DNA of 64,000 nt. Origin: Liquidambar formosana (lineage: Eukaryota > Streptophyta > Magnoliopsida > Saxifragales > Altingiaceae). Shown piece after piece: positions 49,483 through 61,095 of this stretch; position 1 is the first letter of the stretch; every line of letters begins with the position of its first letter. The notes under the pieces are model-generated. The model saw only the letters and a program-made list of their open reading frames with translations. It made no database searches and was not told where the DNA came from. The stretch covers positions 7,554,909 to 7,618,908 of the forward strand of contig CM077823.1 in the NCBI GenBank assembly GCA_039720395.1, given 5' to 3'. The position numbers were made by a program, and so were the translations under genes.

Positions 49483-50168
49483 TGTAAAAATAATATACAC
49501 AATAAACAATGTTAGTGGTAACATAAATCCACACAATGATTAATAGAACAATATAAATATAATCTATGCAACGATAATCCAAGTAGAAAGAATATGAACA
49601 GAACAAAAATAAATATAAACTATGAAATTAAACAAAATCAAATAGTAGAAAAGGATAGAAAATAGCCCAGAGTTGTAGAGAAGCACGTAGTCGTTGTCCT
49701 AAAGTCGTATATGCCTCCCCATATGCGGGTATTGGCGGTCGCACACGGCTCCAAGATACAACTCTATTCTTCACAGGCTGTCTGATCTGTAGCGCACGCC
49801 TACAGCAGACAGGGTGCCAAGCATGTATCGAATCGCCCAAGATATATTGTAGAAAATAGTGAAGAAAGAACAAAGAGAGTCTGATAGAAAGAAGAAAGAG
49901 ATATCTAAAAGAGTTCTGTGTGTGTCTATGTAATGGATGGAATGTTCTTGTTAAATAGGCCCTAAAAACCTTACAGAATGTTCCTCTATTAAAGTATATT
50001 ACCATTGGGTAATAGACTTAAATATAAGAATGGTAACTGTTGACTCTTAAAGAAGGTAATAAACCGAAATAAATTATTAAAACTGTTAAGAATATTTCAG
50101 CCAATAAAGGCAATATATAAAACAAATAAGTTTTGAAGCTTTTCTATTAAAACACATAAAATTTAACA
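49483..50168 (-). repeat. 3' LTR of the Copia element
   Basis: 686 bp, TG...CA. It aligns throughout with 55418-56521 once the 406-bp MITE in the latter is removed. Confidence 0.9.
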
Positions 50169-50761
50169 ATCCCCCATAAGATTCAAAACTTAAAAAAAAA
50201 TAATATATATATATATATATATATAGATAGATAGATAAAATATTTGGGCAATTATATACTATGCAATAGGTGTAGGAGTCTTCTGGACTTGAGCCTACAC
50301 TTAGTGTTAACAATTTCTTTATGAAGGAATCATAGTGAACTAGGTCTTGAACTAGACCCCTTTGACTAGAATTCAACTGTCACACACACAGTATTGATAC
50401 ATATACTTGGCGCGGGTTAGCTATTAAAAGCCATGTGCTCGATCTTGATTCTCATGAGAGTTTCTGGAGAACAGCCCTATTCTTATAGTTGCGACCTCAC
50501 GACAACTCTCACTTAAGTGAGTCCTCCAGGGGTACATGTGACAAGTACCTCCCGAAAGAATGCCCGCCTCAGGCTCATTTAAGGTATGACCCTTCCTTAA
50601 GGTCACATGTCATCAGCACTATGTCGTCGGGATGGGTACGATAATTTTATGCACGTATCTACTCATAAAGAGTGTCGAAATTTAAGTCACGCAGTACAGA
50701 TTGTTCTTACCCATTGAACCTTTTCCTTGGGATCTCCAATCATAAAGATTAGGTTACCTCC

Positions 50762-51430
50762 CTAGGTGACTCCTTGTGGGCTTAAACCCATCCCCCTCAA
50801 TAATTCCAAGACACTATTCCTTGATAATCCTTTAGTCAATTGATCAGCAATATTCTTTTCAGATTTAACAAAATCTAAAGATACGACGTTCTTATTCACA
50901 AGATTTCTCACAGATTTATATCTCATTTGTATATGCTTGTTCATTTTCTTATTAGTGTGTGCTTGCTTTATCAATTCTATCACAGCTTAATTATCACAAT
51001 GTATTGAAATAGCAAGAACAGGTCTATTTATCAATGGTATATCTAAAATCAAATTTTTAATCCATTCACCTTCAATAGATGTCATATCTAAAGCAATAAG
51101 TTCTGATTCTATAGTGTTTCTAGAAATAATGGTTTGTTTTTTTGAACCCCAAGATATGGCTGCACCTCCAAACATAAAAATATACCTAGTAATAAATTTA
51201 ACATCTGAATTATCTATTATCCAATTAGCATCACTATAACCTTCTATAACATTAGGAAAACCACTATAACACAATGAATAATTTAAAGTACCTTTCAAAT
51301 ATTTAAAAAATCTTTCTAAGGCAGTCCAATGATGCATGCTAGGATTATGTGTATATCTACTGAATCTACCAACAGCATAAGCTATATCAGGTTTAGATTT
51401 ATTAGTTATGTATAATAAAGATCCAATCAT
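50762..51430 (-). pseudogene. Copia RNase H region
   Basis: Reads MIGSLLYITNKSKPDIAYAV, then EGYSDANWIIDNSD (RNase H active-site Asp context) and IHCDN. A stop separates this from the last segment (NKHIQMRYKSVRNLV, EKNIADQLTKGL), the typical end of Copia polyproteins. Confidence 0.88.
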
Positions 51431-51445
51431 TTGTGAGTATTTTAA

Positions 51446-52166
51446 TTAAGAAACTAGTTCACCCTTATTTTTCTTTAAATGTACATTAGGATCATAAGGA
51501 GTAGAAACAGAGCTATGATTAAAATAATTAAACTTCTTCAACATTTTTTCTATTATTCCAGTTTGACTTAAGGTAATTCCATTTGGATTTCTTTCTAATT
51601 TCATTCCTAAAATCACATGAGCTTCTCCTAAGTCTTTCATATCAAATTTCTTAGATAAATACAATTTCACATCTTTTACAATTTCCAAGTTTGTTCTAAA
51701 TAGCAATATATCATCAACATATAAGGATAAAATAACACAATCTCCATTATCTTCTTTATAATATACACATTTATCATGTTCATTAATTATAAAACCGTAT
51801 TCCAAAATTACGTTATCAAAGTTTTCATGCCACTGTTTTGGAGCTTGTTTAAGACTATATAAAGATTTAACTAATTAATTTACATACCTTATGTTCCATT
51901 CCTTTAACAATAAACCCTTCAGGTTGTTCCATATAAATTTCTTCATCTAAGTCTCCATTCAAAAACGTGGTTTTAAGATCCATTTGGTGAATTACTAAAT
52001 TATGTGTTGATGCTAGAGCTATTAACACTTTAATTGTAGTTATTCTGGAAATAGGTAAATATGTATCAAAATAATCTATGCCCTTCTTCTGTGTAAATCC
52101 TTTAGCCACTAGCCTAGCTTTATATTTATCAATACCACCATCCGGTTTTAACTTCTTTTTAAACAC
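51446..52166 (-). pseudogene. Copia reverse transcriptase region
   Basis: 52166-51867 begins KARLVAKGFTQKKGIDYFDT and contains HQMDLKTTFLNGDLDEEIYM. 51805-51446 contains the catalytic box SLYVDDILLF followed by KKFDMKDLGEAHVILGMKL. A stop and frame change lie between the two. Confidence 0.92.
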
Positions 52167-52308
52167 CCATTTACAACCTATGGCTTTACTACCAAGAGGT
52201 AAGTCGGTGAGTTCTTAAGTGTTATTTCATATAATTGATTCAATTTCACTATTAATTGTTTCTTTCCAAAATGGAGCATCTATGGATGTCACGACTTCAC
52301 TATAATTA

Positions 52309-53332
52309 TTAAGATCCCCTTCGGTTAAAAAAAATATAAAAATCTTCACCAAAATTTTTTTTAGTTCTTATCCTTTTACTTCTTCTAGGTTCTACTGGTA
52401 TTTTTGATTCTTTTTCTTTAGGAATATTAATACTAGTAGATGGTACATCACTTACAATAATCGAAGACCTATTTACTACTTGATTTGAAAATTTAGTTTT
52501 ATATGGAAAAATATCTTCAAAAAATGTAGCATCTTGTGATTCAATAATCGTGTTGTTTGAGATTTCGTTAATTTTGGAATTGAAAACTAAGAACCTATAA
52601 GAAGTACTGTTTTGAGCATAGCCTAAAAATACAGCGTTTACAGTTTTAGGTCCAATTTTCTTTCTTTTAGGTTCAGGTATTAAGACTTTAGCTAAACACC
52701 CCCACACTTTCAAGAATTTTAGATTAGTGAGTTCTTTTCTTCCAAACTTCATAAGGAGTTTTATTATTACTTTTAACAATAACTTTGTTTAAAATAAAAC
52801 ACGCGATGAGTAAAGCTTCCCCCCACAAATTTTCAGATAAAGCAGAATTAACAATCATTGAGTTAACCATATCCATTAACGTTCTATTTTTCCTTTCAGC
52901 TATTCCATTTGATTGAGGTGAGTAAGGTGGTGTAACTTCATGTATTATGCCATTTTCTTCACAAAAAATACTAAGGCTTTCTAAATTATACTCACCTCCT
53001 CTATTTGATCGAAGTTTTTTTAATTTTCCTTTTTAATTGATTTTCTACTTCATTTTTGTAAATTTTAAATTTATTAAAAACTTCATCTTTAGTTTTAATC
53101 AAATAAATATAGCAATATCTAGAACAATCATCAATAAATGTTACAAAATATTTATTACCAGCTCTTGTAGGAGGTCTATTAGAATCACAAACATCACTAT
53201 GTATAAATCAAGTATTTGAGTATCTCTTTCCACAGATTTACGGGGTTTTCTAGTTTGTTTAGCTTGCACACAAATTTCACATTTTTGTTTTAAATCTATA
53301 TTAGATTTAGGTATTAAATTTAGATCCATCAT
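52309..53332 (-). pseudogene. Copia integrase region
   Basis: 53332-53141 shows the zinc-binding end (CEICVQAKQTRKPRKSVERD). The catalytic core at ~53140-52800 is broken into several frames. 52779-52309 holds KFLKVWGCLAKVLIPEPKRK and VFLGYAQNSTSYRFLV, the usual Copia integrase C-terminal region. Confidence 0.88.
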
Positions 53333-53365
53333 TAATTTTATTTTCCTAAAATTTACATGTCCTAG

Positions 53366-53620
53366 TCATCCATGCCAAACATTACAAGATTCAACATTTA
53401 ATATACTTGAAGAAGTACTAGAATTTTCATTAATATCTGAAGTAACATTCAACTTAAACAAACCATCACTTACAAAACCATTCCCAACAAACACATTATT
53501 TTTAGTTATTACAACTTTATTCAATTCCATTACAACTTTATATCCTAATCGCACTAAGGCAGACCCACTAACCAAATTTCTTCTAACTTCTAGCACATGT
53601 CGCATGTCTTTCAAAGTCAA
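53366..53620 (-). pseudogene. Copia protease-end / GAG pre-integrase region
   Basis: MTLKDMRHVLEVRRNLVSGS, LVRLGYKV and CNVWHG are the Copia protease-to-pre-integrase stretch, cut by a stop right after WHG. Confidence 0.85.
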
Positions 53621-53821
53621 TATTTTTTGGATGTCATCTTCAAGTCTACATCTCCAATTCCAAGTACTAGTGCGACTGACCTATTCCTAAAGATTACACA
53701 TCCTCCACTTGATTTTTGATAATTTTTAAAACATTTAGATTCAAAACAAACATGTATATTGGCTCTAGAATCTAACTACCAATCTTTATTAAAACTAGTG
53801 AAATGAATTTCAGGAGCATAC

Positions 53822-54840
53822 CTAAAGGACGGTTCGCCAGATTCTCTTCAACCAAAACATTGACATTAGCACATTGACCTCTATAATGCTTATTTGAATT
53901 TTGATTGTTTCTAGGTCGATACTCCTCGGTCTTCCTATAAGAGCACATTCTAGCAGTATGATTGGTCCTTCCATAAACATAACATGGTGCTTTGTTGCCT
54001 CTTCCTTGTCCTTTCTAATTTTGGTTGTTAATATTATTTTTATTATTAGCTTGGTTATGATGATTTTGGTTTTGATTCGGATGACGCTACCATTCTTGTT
54101 TTTAAAATTTCTACCTCTTAGTCTATAATTATTCCTGTTATTATTTCGGTAATTCTGCTTATTATTATTGTTGTGATTGTTATTATTATTTTCTACTAAA
54201 TTCACTTTAGGCTTCTTCTCATTCCCAATTTTCAATCTCAACCGATGGCTTTCTTCTACTCTTAATGAATTGATTACTTGTGTTAAAGTAAGGTCTCCTT
54301 GTTTATGCCTAAGTGATCTAGCAAAGTCAACCTAAGATGGAGTAATTTATCAATTAGACACGACACTTTAAATTCTTCATTAAAAATTGTTCCCATTTTC
54401 TCTACACCTCTTAAGAGTTCTTGATATTCATGAATTTGATCACCTACGGGTTTGTTATCTACCATCTTATGTTTATTAGAGTTGGATACTGTAAACCTTT
54501 CAATTGCTGCATCAATTACACCATACTCATCTTCTAAAGTTTTCCATAACTCTTTTGCTGTTTTAGTGGTAGAGTAGTATACATAATATAAATGATGAGA
54601 AAGCGCACTAAGAATTCTATTAAAACAATGATATTCAATTTGTTCGGGTGTCATCTTAGGTGCATCTTTAGGGTCAGATGTTGAAGTGGTAGTGGTAGTT
54701 GTGGTTGGTTTAGGATCTTCTAAAACAGAAATTAGTTCCAGAACCGTTATCCAATATCTAGCTTGTCTTTGCCACCTACCAAAATGTTGACCATTAAACT
54801 TTTCTTGTTTAACACTATTAGCTTCTTCCTTATTAGCCAT
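53822..54840 (-). pseudogene. Copia gag region
   Basis: 54840-54283 begins MANKEEANSVKQEKFNGQHF and contains AKELWKTLEDEYG and IHEYQELLRG, the gag/UBN2 domain of plant Copia elements. Beyond a frame change, 54241-53822 is rich in Asn and basic residues, with remnants of the zinc-knuckle region. Confidence 0.9.
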
Positions 54841-54859
54841 TGAGGTTCAAATCAAAGAT

Positions 54860-55417
54860 TAATAAACGAGCAATCTTGAGTTAAACAATAAAGTAAATTG
54901 TCACCCAACGTTGAATATTAAGTATAAACAGCAAATAGAAAGAAAAAAAAATAGTACTGTATTTGTAGTAAACCTTTTTTTTATATTTAAACAGCAAATA
55001 GAAAATTGTTTTAATTTTTAAATATGAAAACAATAGATTGAAAACAGTAGACAAACTGTTGTAAAACAACAGATTGAAAACTGCTGTAAAACATGTTTTT
55101 TTATGTAGCAAACAAATTTTTTTTTTTTTTCCAAACAGTAGAACTGTTTTTTTTTTTTTCACGAACGGTAGACAGCAAACAAACTTTACTATATAGTAAC
55201 TATAATACTGTTTTTTTTTTTAATTTTTATTTTTAAAAATAGCAAATACAAAGAAATAAACAAAACGTGAGATAAATAATATTTTAAAAATAAAACAACA
55301 TATAATATTTTATATTGCAGAATAAATAGACAACAAAGTATTTAGATAAACAAACAATCCGTGATTTTTAAGATCAAAACAATAACTAAAATTATTTTCT
55401 TATATACGACTTTAGAT
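54860..55417 (-). other. Copia 5' leader
   Basis: AT-rich non-coding sequence between the 5' LTR and gag, with repeated CAAACAG/AAACTG motifs and T tracts. No typical tRNA primer-binding site next to the LTR. Confidence 0.6.
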
Positions 55418-56521
55418 TGTAAAAATATTATACACAATAAATAATGTTAGTGGTAACATAAATCTACACAATGATTAATAGAACAATATAAATATAATTT
55501 ATGAAATGATAATCCAAGTACAAAGAATATGAACGGAACAAAAATAAATATAAACTATGAAATTAAACAAAATCAAATAGTAGAAAAGGATAGAAAATAG
55601 CTTGGAGTTGTAGAGAGGCACGTAGTCGCTGTCCTAAAGTTGTATACGCCTCCCCATGTGAGGGTATTGGCAGTCGCACACGGCTCCAAGATACAACCCT
55701 ATTGCTCGCAGGCTGTCTGATATGTAGTGCACGCATATAGCAGATGGGGTGCCAAGAATGTATCGAATTTCCTAAAATATATTGTAAAAAATAGTGAAGA
55801 AAGAACAAAAGAGTTTGATAAAAAGAAGAAAGAGATATCTGTAGAGAAGAGTTTTGTGTGTGTCTATGCAATGGATGGAACGTTCTGATTAAATAGGCCC
55901 TAGAAACCTTACAGAACGTTCCTCCATTAAAGTATATTACCATTGGGTAATAAACTTAAATATAAAAATGATAACTGTTGACTTTTAAAGAAGGTAATAA
56001 ACCAATGAAATAAATTATTAAAATTGTTAAGAATATTTCAGCCTATAAAGATAATATATAAAATAAAAGTGAGGCTATTGCCACCACATAAAGTACTCAA
56101 AACCCCCATTAGTTTATACTTTTTGAGGTTTTATGAAAAAAATAAAAGGTTTTTACGAAACTAATAGCATTGTTCACTAGAAAACATCATTCTGAACAAC
56201 TTTGTAGAAATTTTTTTTTCCAAAATCTATCATTTAAGCAGACTTTTTGGCCATTTACAATCTCTATTTTATTTTCCATGAAAAATTGCCAAAAAGTCTA
56301 CTCAAATAATAGATCTTGGAAAAACTTTCTTCTACAAAGTTGTCCGGAATGATGTTTTTTAGTAGACTATGTGATTAGTTTTCATAAATTTTTCTTATAT
56401 TTTTTATGAAATCTTAAAAATGTAAATTAAATGGGAGTTTAGAGTATTTTATGTAGTGGCAATAGTTTGACCCATAAAATAAATAAGTCAGCTTTTTTAT
56501 TAAAACACATAAAATTTTACA
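55418..56521 (-). repeat. 5' LTR of the Copia element, interrupted
   Basis: Homologous to 49483-50168 with a 406-bp MITE inserted at 56068. Its outer end lies 244 bp upstream of the ERA-like start codon, pointing away from that gene. Confidence 0.9.
56058..56483. mobile_element. Foldback MITE inside the Copia LTR
   Basis: Element 56068-56473 is flanked by a perfect 10-bp ATAAAATAAA (56058-56067, 56474-56483), and the other LTR has a single ATAAAACAAA at this point. Inverted arms of ~80 bp (CTATTGCCACCACATAAAGT and its partner) continue into further pairing segments (GAACAACTTTGTAGAA, TTCTACAAAGTTGTCCG), so nearly the whole element can fold as one hairpin. Size, long arms and 9-10-bp duplication suggest MULE type. 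Confidence 0.9.
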
Positions 56522-56540
56522 CAACTATAAAATTACCAAA

Positions 56541-56575
56541 GCATCCCTAAAACCTCTGCCGTCTGCTCCCCCACG

Positions 56576-56614
<39 letters not shown>

Positions 56615-56735
56615 ACTCACACATATACACATAGATAGCGCATCCCATTCGTATCCCTAAAACCCCCGCCGTCTGCCCCCCCCCCCCTCTCTCTCTACAC
56701 GCACACATACACATATATACACATATAGATATGCA
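56541..56735 (+). repeat. Tandem duplication with CT tracts upstream of the ERA-like gene
   Basis: Two units with period 110 bp, each starting (C/T)ATCCCTAAAACC, then GCCGTCTGC, a C run, (CT)n and a CACACATA(TA)CACATA stretch. It occupies the expected promoter/leader region. Confidence 0.85.
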
Positions 56736-56765
56736 AGTTTGATTCTGAAATCTGTAGAACCTGAA

Positions 56766-59357
56766 ATGAAAGCTTTGAGAGCAGTGACAACTCTCACGAC
56801 GCTCTCTTCCAAACCCCATAAAATCCATTTCAATTCAACCTTCCTCCATCGATTCTACGCTGCACAACCTCAAGAGGACGACGACAATGTCTTTGACAGC
56901 GCTCAATACGCAGTACCAAACATAATTTCTGATACCACTGCTCAAACTCCTCCACAATCCACTTGGGACGACAAGTATCGCGCCAAGGCCGACCGTACCA
57001 TATTCGGCAAAGAAACCCAGAAACAGAGTTTGAGAATCGTGGAAGAAGAAGAAGAAGAAGAGAGGAAGAGGCGAGCCACCATCCTTGCGAAGGCTCTGCT
57101 GGAGGCAGCATTGGCGAGGGCGGACGATGAAGATGAGGAGGAGGAGGCTGATGTGGTGAAGGAGGAGGACCAGAAGTCGTTGTCGGTTGGGATCATTGGA
57201 GCTCCGAATGCCGGGAAGTCCGCTTTGACTAATTACATGGTTTGTTCTTTGTTTTGCTGTCTTTTTTGGTTTTTCAGATAATTATTGGGTTCTTGAATTG
57301 ATAGTATTAATGAATTGATAAAATTGTAAGAACTATTTTTTTCCTTTTGTTTGTCTCTGTAGTCCATGACAACTTTCATAATTATTCTGCAGTTTATCAA
57401 TTCATTAAGAGCCTGTTTGGTCGTCCAAATGGAATTTAAATTTTAGTGTATTTTACATAGTATTGAAGACACAAATCCATCATCTTGAATGAGATTATTT
57501 TAAAAATTTAAAAGTTATCACCATAGGTGACCGATTTGTGTTTTAAATACTATATAAAATACACTCAAATTTTTTAATTTTCATTTGGGCACCCAAACGG
57601 GCCCTAATAAGTTTTGAATATTTATAGTTTAACAATACTAATGTAATGCCATTGGTCTAGGATTTTAGACAAGTTTTATCTTGATATGTATGTCATTACC
57701 AATTTCTTAAGTGTCTGTGGGTGTTTGATATTTTAAACTCTAGTTTTTCGTGTTCTATGCCCAATAAAATTGAAGACATTCTATATATTTGGGTGGTTGG
57801 GAACAGAACAATGGAGGCCATTAGTAATGCTGCAAAGAGGTGCGAACTTGCCTTCTAGTTGGTGCAGTGGGTGAGACTTGAGATCTACCCTAGTGAGGAA
57901 TATTCAGCAATAAACTAATAGAAAATGGCTCAAAATTGAAGTAAGAATGCAAAAAAAAAAAAAAGATTCTAAGGTTTAGAAGCCTTAGAATATTTCTTGA
58001 ATCTGAAATTCTAAACTAATACTGAAAAGACTTATTACACTGATTAATAAAAGAGTATTTATACTAGGGCTGTAGCAACCCAAAGTTCCTAGCCCTTGAA
58101 CACTCTTATAAAATTTTAATCTCAGCTACAGAAGCATGAAGTGGGAGTGGAGGGGGCTAGGTTGGGGACGGGGAAGTGGGGAATATAGAAGAGTCCAAGG
58201 TTTGGGACTTATAGGAAGCATGTGTAAACTATCTATCTATATATATATATATATATATATATATAGATATATATTGTGTTACCTCAATATGATATTGTGT
58301 GAGATGGAATCATAGAGAAAATTAAAAAAAAAAATTATAGTCCGTTAGTATTAAAAAAAAAAAAAAAAAACCACAAAGAGTGTTGTTTTGAGAAACCAAA
58401 CTAATGTAGAGGAAGAGAGAGCATGCTTTTATCTACTTTTTTTTGTGCTTTTGCCTTATTTTATTTATTTTTTATAATGAGGAAAGTATAGGGTATTTAA
58501 CTAAGTATTAATTTGATATGATTTAATGGGAATCCTATTATTTAAGGAAATTTTTTTACATCTTAGTTAAAGTTAAGAAGAGGTTAGTTGTGGTTGTCAT
58601 GGCCTTGCTTTCCCCCCCTCCATCACAAGGTTCATTCTTACTTAAAATTGAGATTCCCTCTTGAGAGAATTGCGGTTCTTACAAGGTTTCGACTAGGAAG
58701 CACGGAGTCGTGTTTCCAAAGCGGGAGCGGCACCCATAGTAGAAGGTTATAGCTTCTAAGATCTTAGCTCTCCAAGCTATTAAAAAAGGTCTCTCTCTTT
58801 TTCTTTTCTTTTTTCTTTCTTGGCACACTATTAAAAGACTTCTCATGCTAGTTGTATCACATGACTACTTTAAAAGATTGAGAACATAACATGGTCTATA
58901 AGCTTATAATAAAACATGGATTGGAATAAACTCTTGTTTATCAAATGACTAAACCAAGCTGACTAGTAGGCCTATTTGGCCTCCATACGTATGTTGGATG
59001 CTCTTGCACTGAAGATGTCATTTGTAGATTGTGAATTTTTTGAGAGAAATGGCATATGATACATAAGGTGGAGTCAATTTGATAGCAAGGGACCATGTGT
59101 AGATACTTTAGTATAATTTCTCTCCACCAGCCTTATTTTTTTTTATTTATATTTTTTTTTTGTGGAGGAGGAGGGGCGGGGGGAGGGATCTGGGCTGTCT
59201 TGTGAATATTTTGCCTCATTCTTGGTTCTTTTTGGGAAAGCTTCCTGTGAGTAGAAGCTTTTTAGCTATCATACCTACTTCCTCTCCACTTTATTTTTTC
59301 TTTATTTTTCTTCCTCTTTTCTGCTGTGGGAGGAAGAAAGAGAAAAAAAAAAAAAAA

Positions 59358-59394
<37 letters not shown>

Positions 59395-61095
59395 GGGGGG
59401 AGGGGTGGTTCTCTTCCCTCAACATATTTGGGTCTTTCTTTGAAATGCTTCCAATTGTTAGATACTCCAAACATAGCCTACCTACTTATTCTTTTTTTTT
59501 TTTTTTGTTGTTGCCTATGTTAGTTCCTGGAAGGTTGGAGAAGCTTTAGATTAACTTCTTATAGAAAGGAAGAGAGGATGAGCTTATTCATCATTTGGTG
59601 GCATAGAAAAAGGATTGTGCCAATAGAGAAGCTGAAGGATTGGGAGTTCTTCTCCATATGTTTATGAATAAAGCATTGTTTAGCTAATCACTTTGGATGT
59701 TTAGGAGGGAATCAGTTTATGGAGAAAGGTCACAGTAATATAAAATCGGGAGCATCCTTTTTGCTGGGAACCCTTCAGGAGTCAGGCCCTTGTGATTTGT
59801 GAATATACTGTATAGAAGAATATCTGTGAAATGCTCTCTATTTAACTGTCTGAGAATGGTGTTTTGGAAAAGGTGTGGAGGGTCACCTTTAGGCATGGGA
59901 ATTTCAGATTCTATTGGATGGCCTCAGTTAAAAGTTCATGTGTGAGCAAGTATTTGTCAGCCAATATCATAGTGTTGGTTCTTACATTTTTCCAGAATTA
60001 CAGGATTAGGTGATTAAGCCATTGCAAAATCTATTGGTGATTTTTGCATTGAAAGTAAAGTTTGATCGTTAGTGGAGGTCTGGAGAAAATGGTTAATCAT
60101 TTAGTAGGTTTTGGTCGACGACATGATTGATTACTTTTGTTTTCCTGCACACAATCATTTGGAAACTGTCAATTCTTCCGTAGGTGTCTTGCATTGCCTG
60201 GACGGTGTAGGCAAGATTCTCACAGTTGACTGTTTTTATTTTTTAAATTGGGTGCTGCTTGCGTCTGTGGACCTTTATTAATTAACTGCCCTTTTTCCAG
60301 TTTTATTTGGTCGTAGTATCTTATTCAGCAGTCATTATATCCTATGCAACAATGTATGTTGTGGTACACCTGGAGAATTTGGTGGTCTTGTTTGGAGTTG
60401 GCGTTTGAAGTCATGGATGTCAAAAGGTTAAATCATATGGAAGGCTTCCCATATCTTAGTCATTTTCTATATTTGAAAAGAGAGAAATCAGAAAACTTCC
60501 AACAGAGTAGAGTCCAATCCCAGCTGTGGATAACATCTAGTTGAGTTTACTACGTTTTTGGGTTCGTGTATCAACTATCAAGGTTTTCTGTGGGATTCAA
60601 TTTCATTAGGAGTCTTTCCTTTTCACAGCCTTGTATGGTATAATTCTATGATATGCTTCATGATACTTATTTTACTCGCAAATTAGATTACTTCTCATAA
60701 TTAATCAATAAAAATGATAATGCATTAAAAAGGATTGTCTATTCAAACTCCTCTAAGGATATTGGCCTTTTTATTTTTAATTTTTATTTTAATTTTTTTT
60801 TTTTATAGAAAATATTTTATGAATATTTATACAAGTGGGCTTTATATTATCTGCTTTAATCTGCACAAGTGCAGAATTTGTTCATGTTATTAGATAGGGC
60901 CTTGTCTACTGTTTTTGTTGTTGCAGCATTTCTTTTGAAAATAGCATTTTTATCTCATGGTTGCATGTGCATTTATGTTATATATGTTTATTACATTTGT
61001 TATAGGCTGGCACAAAGGTTGCTGCTGTTTCACGTAAGACTAACACAACTACTCATGAAGTGTTAGGAGTGATGACCAAAGGAAACACCCAAATT
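56766..61095 (+). CDS. ERA-like GTPase, first two exons (gene continues past the window)
   Basis: Exon 1 (56766-57239, 158 codons) starts MKALRAVTTLTTLSSKPHKI, an Arg/Ser/Thr-rich presequence suggesting import into mitochondria or plastids. It runs through two acidic-Glu tracts into SVGIIGAPNAGKSALTNYM, with the P-loop G1 motif. Exon 2 (61006-61095, 30 codons, in phase, GT-AG) reads AGTKVAAVSRKTNTTTHEVL, GVMTKGNTQI, with the G2 Thr. The DTPG (G3) exon expected next was not found before the window end, and a retrotransposon lies there. ERA proteins bind the small-subunit rRNA 3' end and assist ribosome assembly; this one resembles plant ERG-type proteins. Met at 56766 is chosen because upstream in-frame sequence has no ATG. 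Confidence 0.88.
57406..57607. mobile_element. Tourist-like MITE in ERA-like intron 1
   Basis: 196-bp element 57409-57604 with inverted ends GAGCCTGTTTGG and GGGCCCGTTTGG, then CCAAATG on both, and ~70 bp of further arm symmetry (AGTGTATTTTACATAGTATT and its partner). TAA flanks each side, the PIF/Harbinger duplication. Confidence 0.9.
57608..61005 (+). other. Rest of ERA-like intron 1
   Basis: Long AT-rich intron with (AT)n at 58235-58265, an A/GAAA repeat (59341-59397) and T tracts. Ends with acceptor TTATAG at 61005. No other gene is supported; open frames across the GAAA repeat are artefacts. Confidence 0.55.

Larger units (their letters stand above)
49483..56521 (-). mobile_element. Copia LTR retrotransposon, both LTRs present
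   Basis: LTRs 49483-50168 (3') and 55418-56521 (5', enlarged by a MITE) start TG and end CA on both strands. On the reverse strand a purine-rich TTATGGGGGAT precedes the 3' LTR. Flanks CAATT and CAACT are a near-match 5-bp duplication. Domains follow the Copia order from right to left: gag (54840-54283), zinc-knuckle region (~54241-53822), GAG pre-integrase (53620-53366), integrase (53332-52309), reverse transcriptase (52166-51446) and RNase H (51430-50762). Frames are broken at many points, so it is non-functional. The LTRs are easily alignable, suggesting moderate age. No canonical initiator-Met primer site was seen after the 5' LTR. Confidence 0.92.

Noticed and set aside
49628..50005. Similar ~125-residue frames at 49628-50005 and 55563-55943
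   Set aside because: They resemble each other only because they lie in the two LTRs; not coding.
59160..59549. 129-residue frame across the GAAA repeat
   Set aside because: Low-complexity Lys/Glu and Phe stretches from a simple repeat, inside the ERA-like intron, with no gene features.
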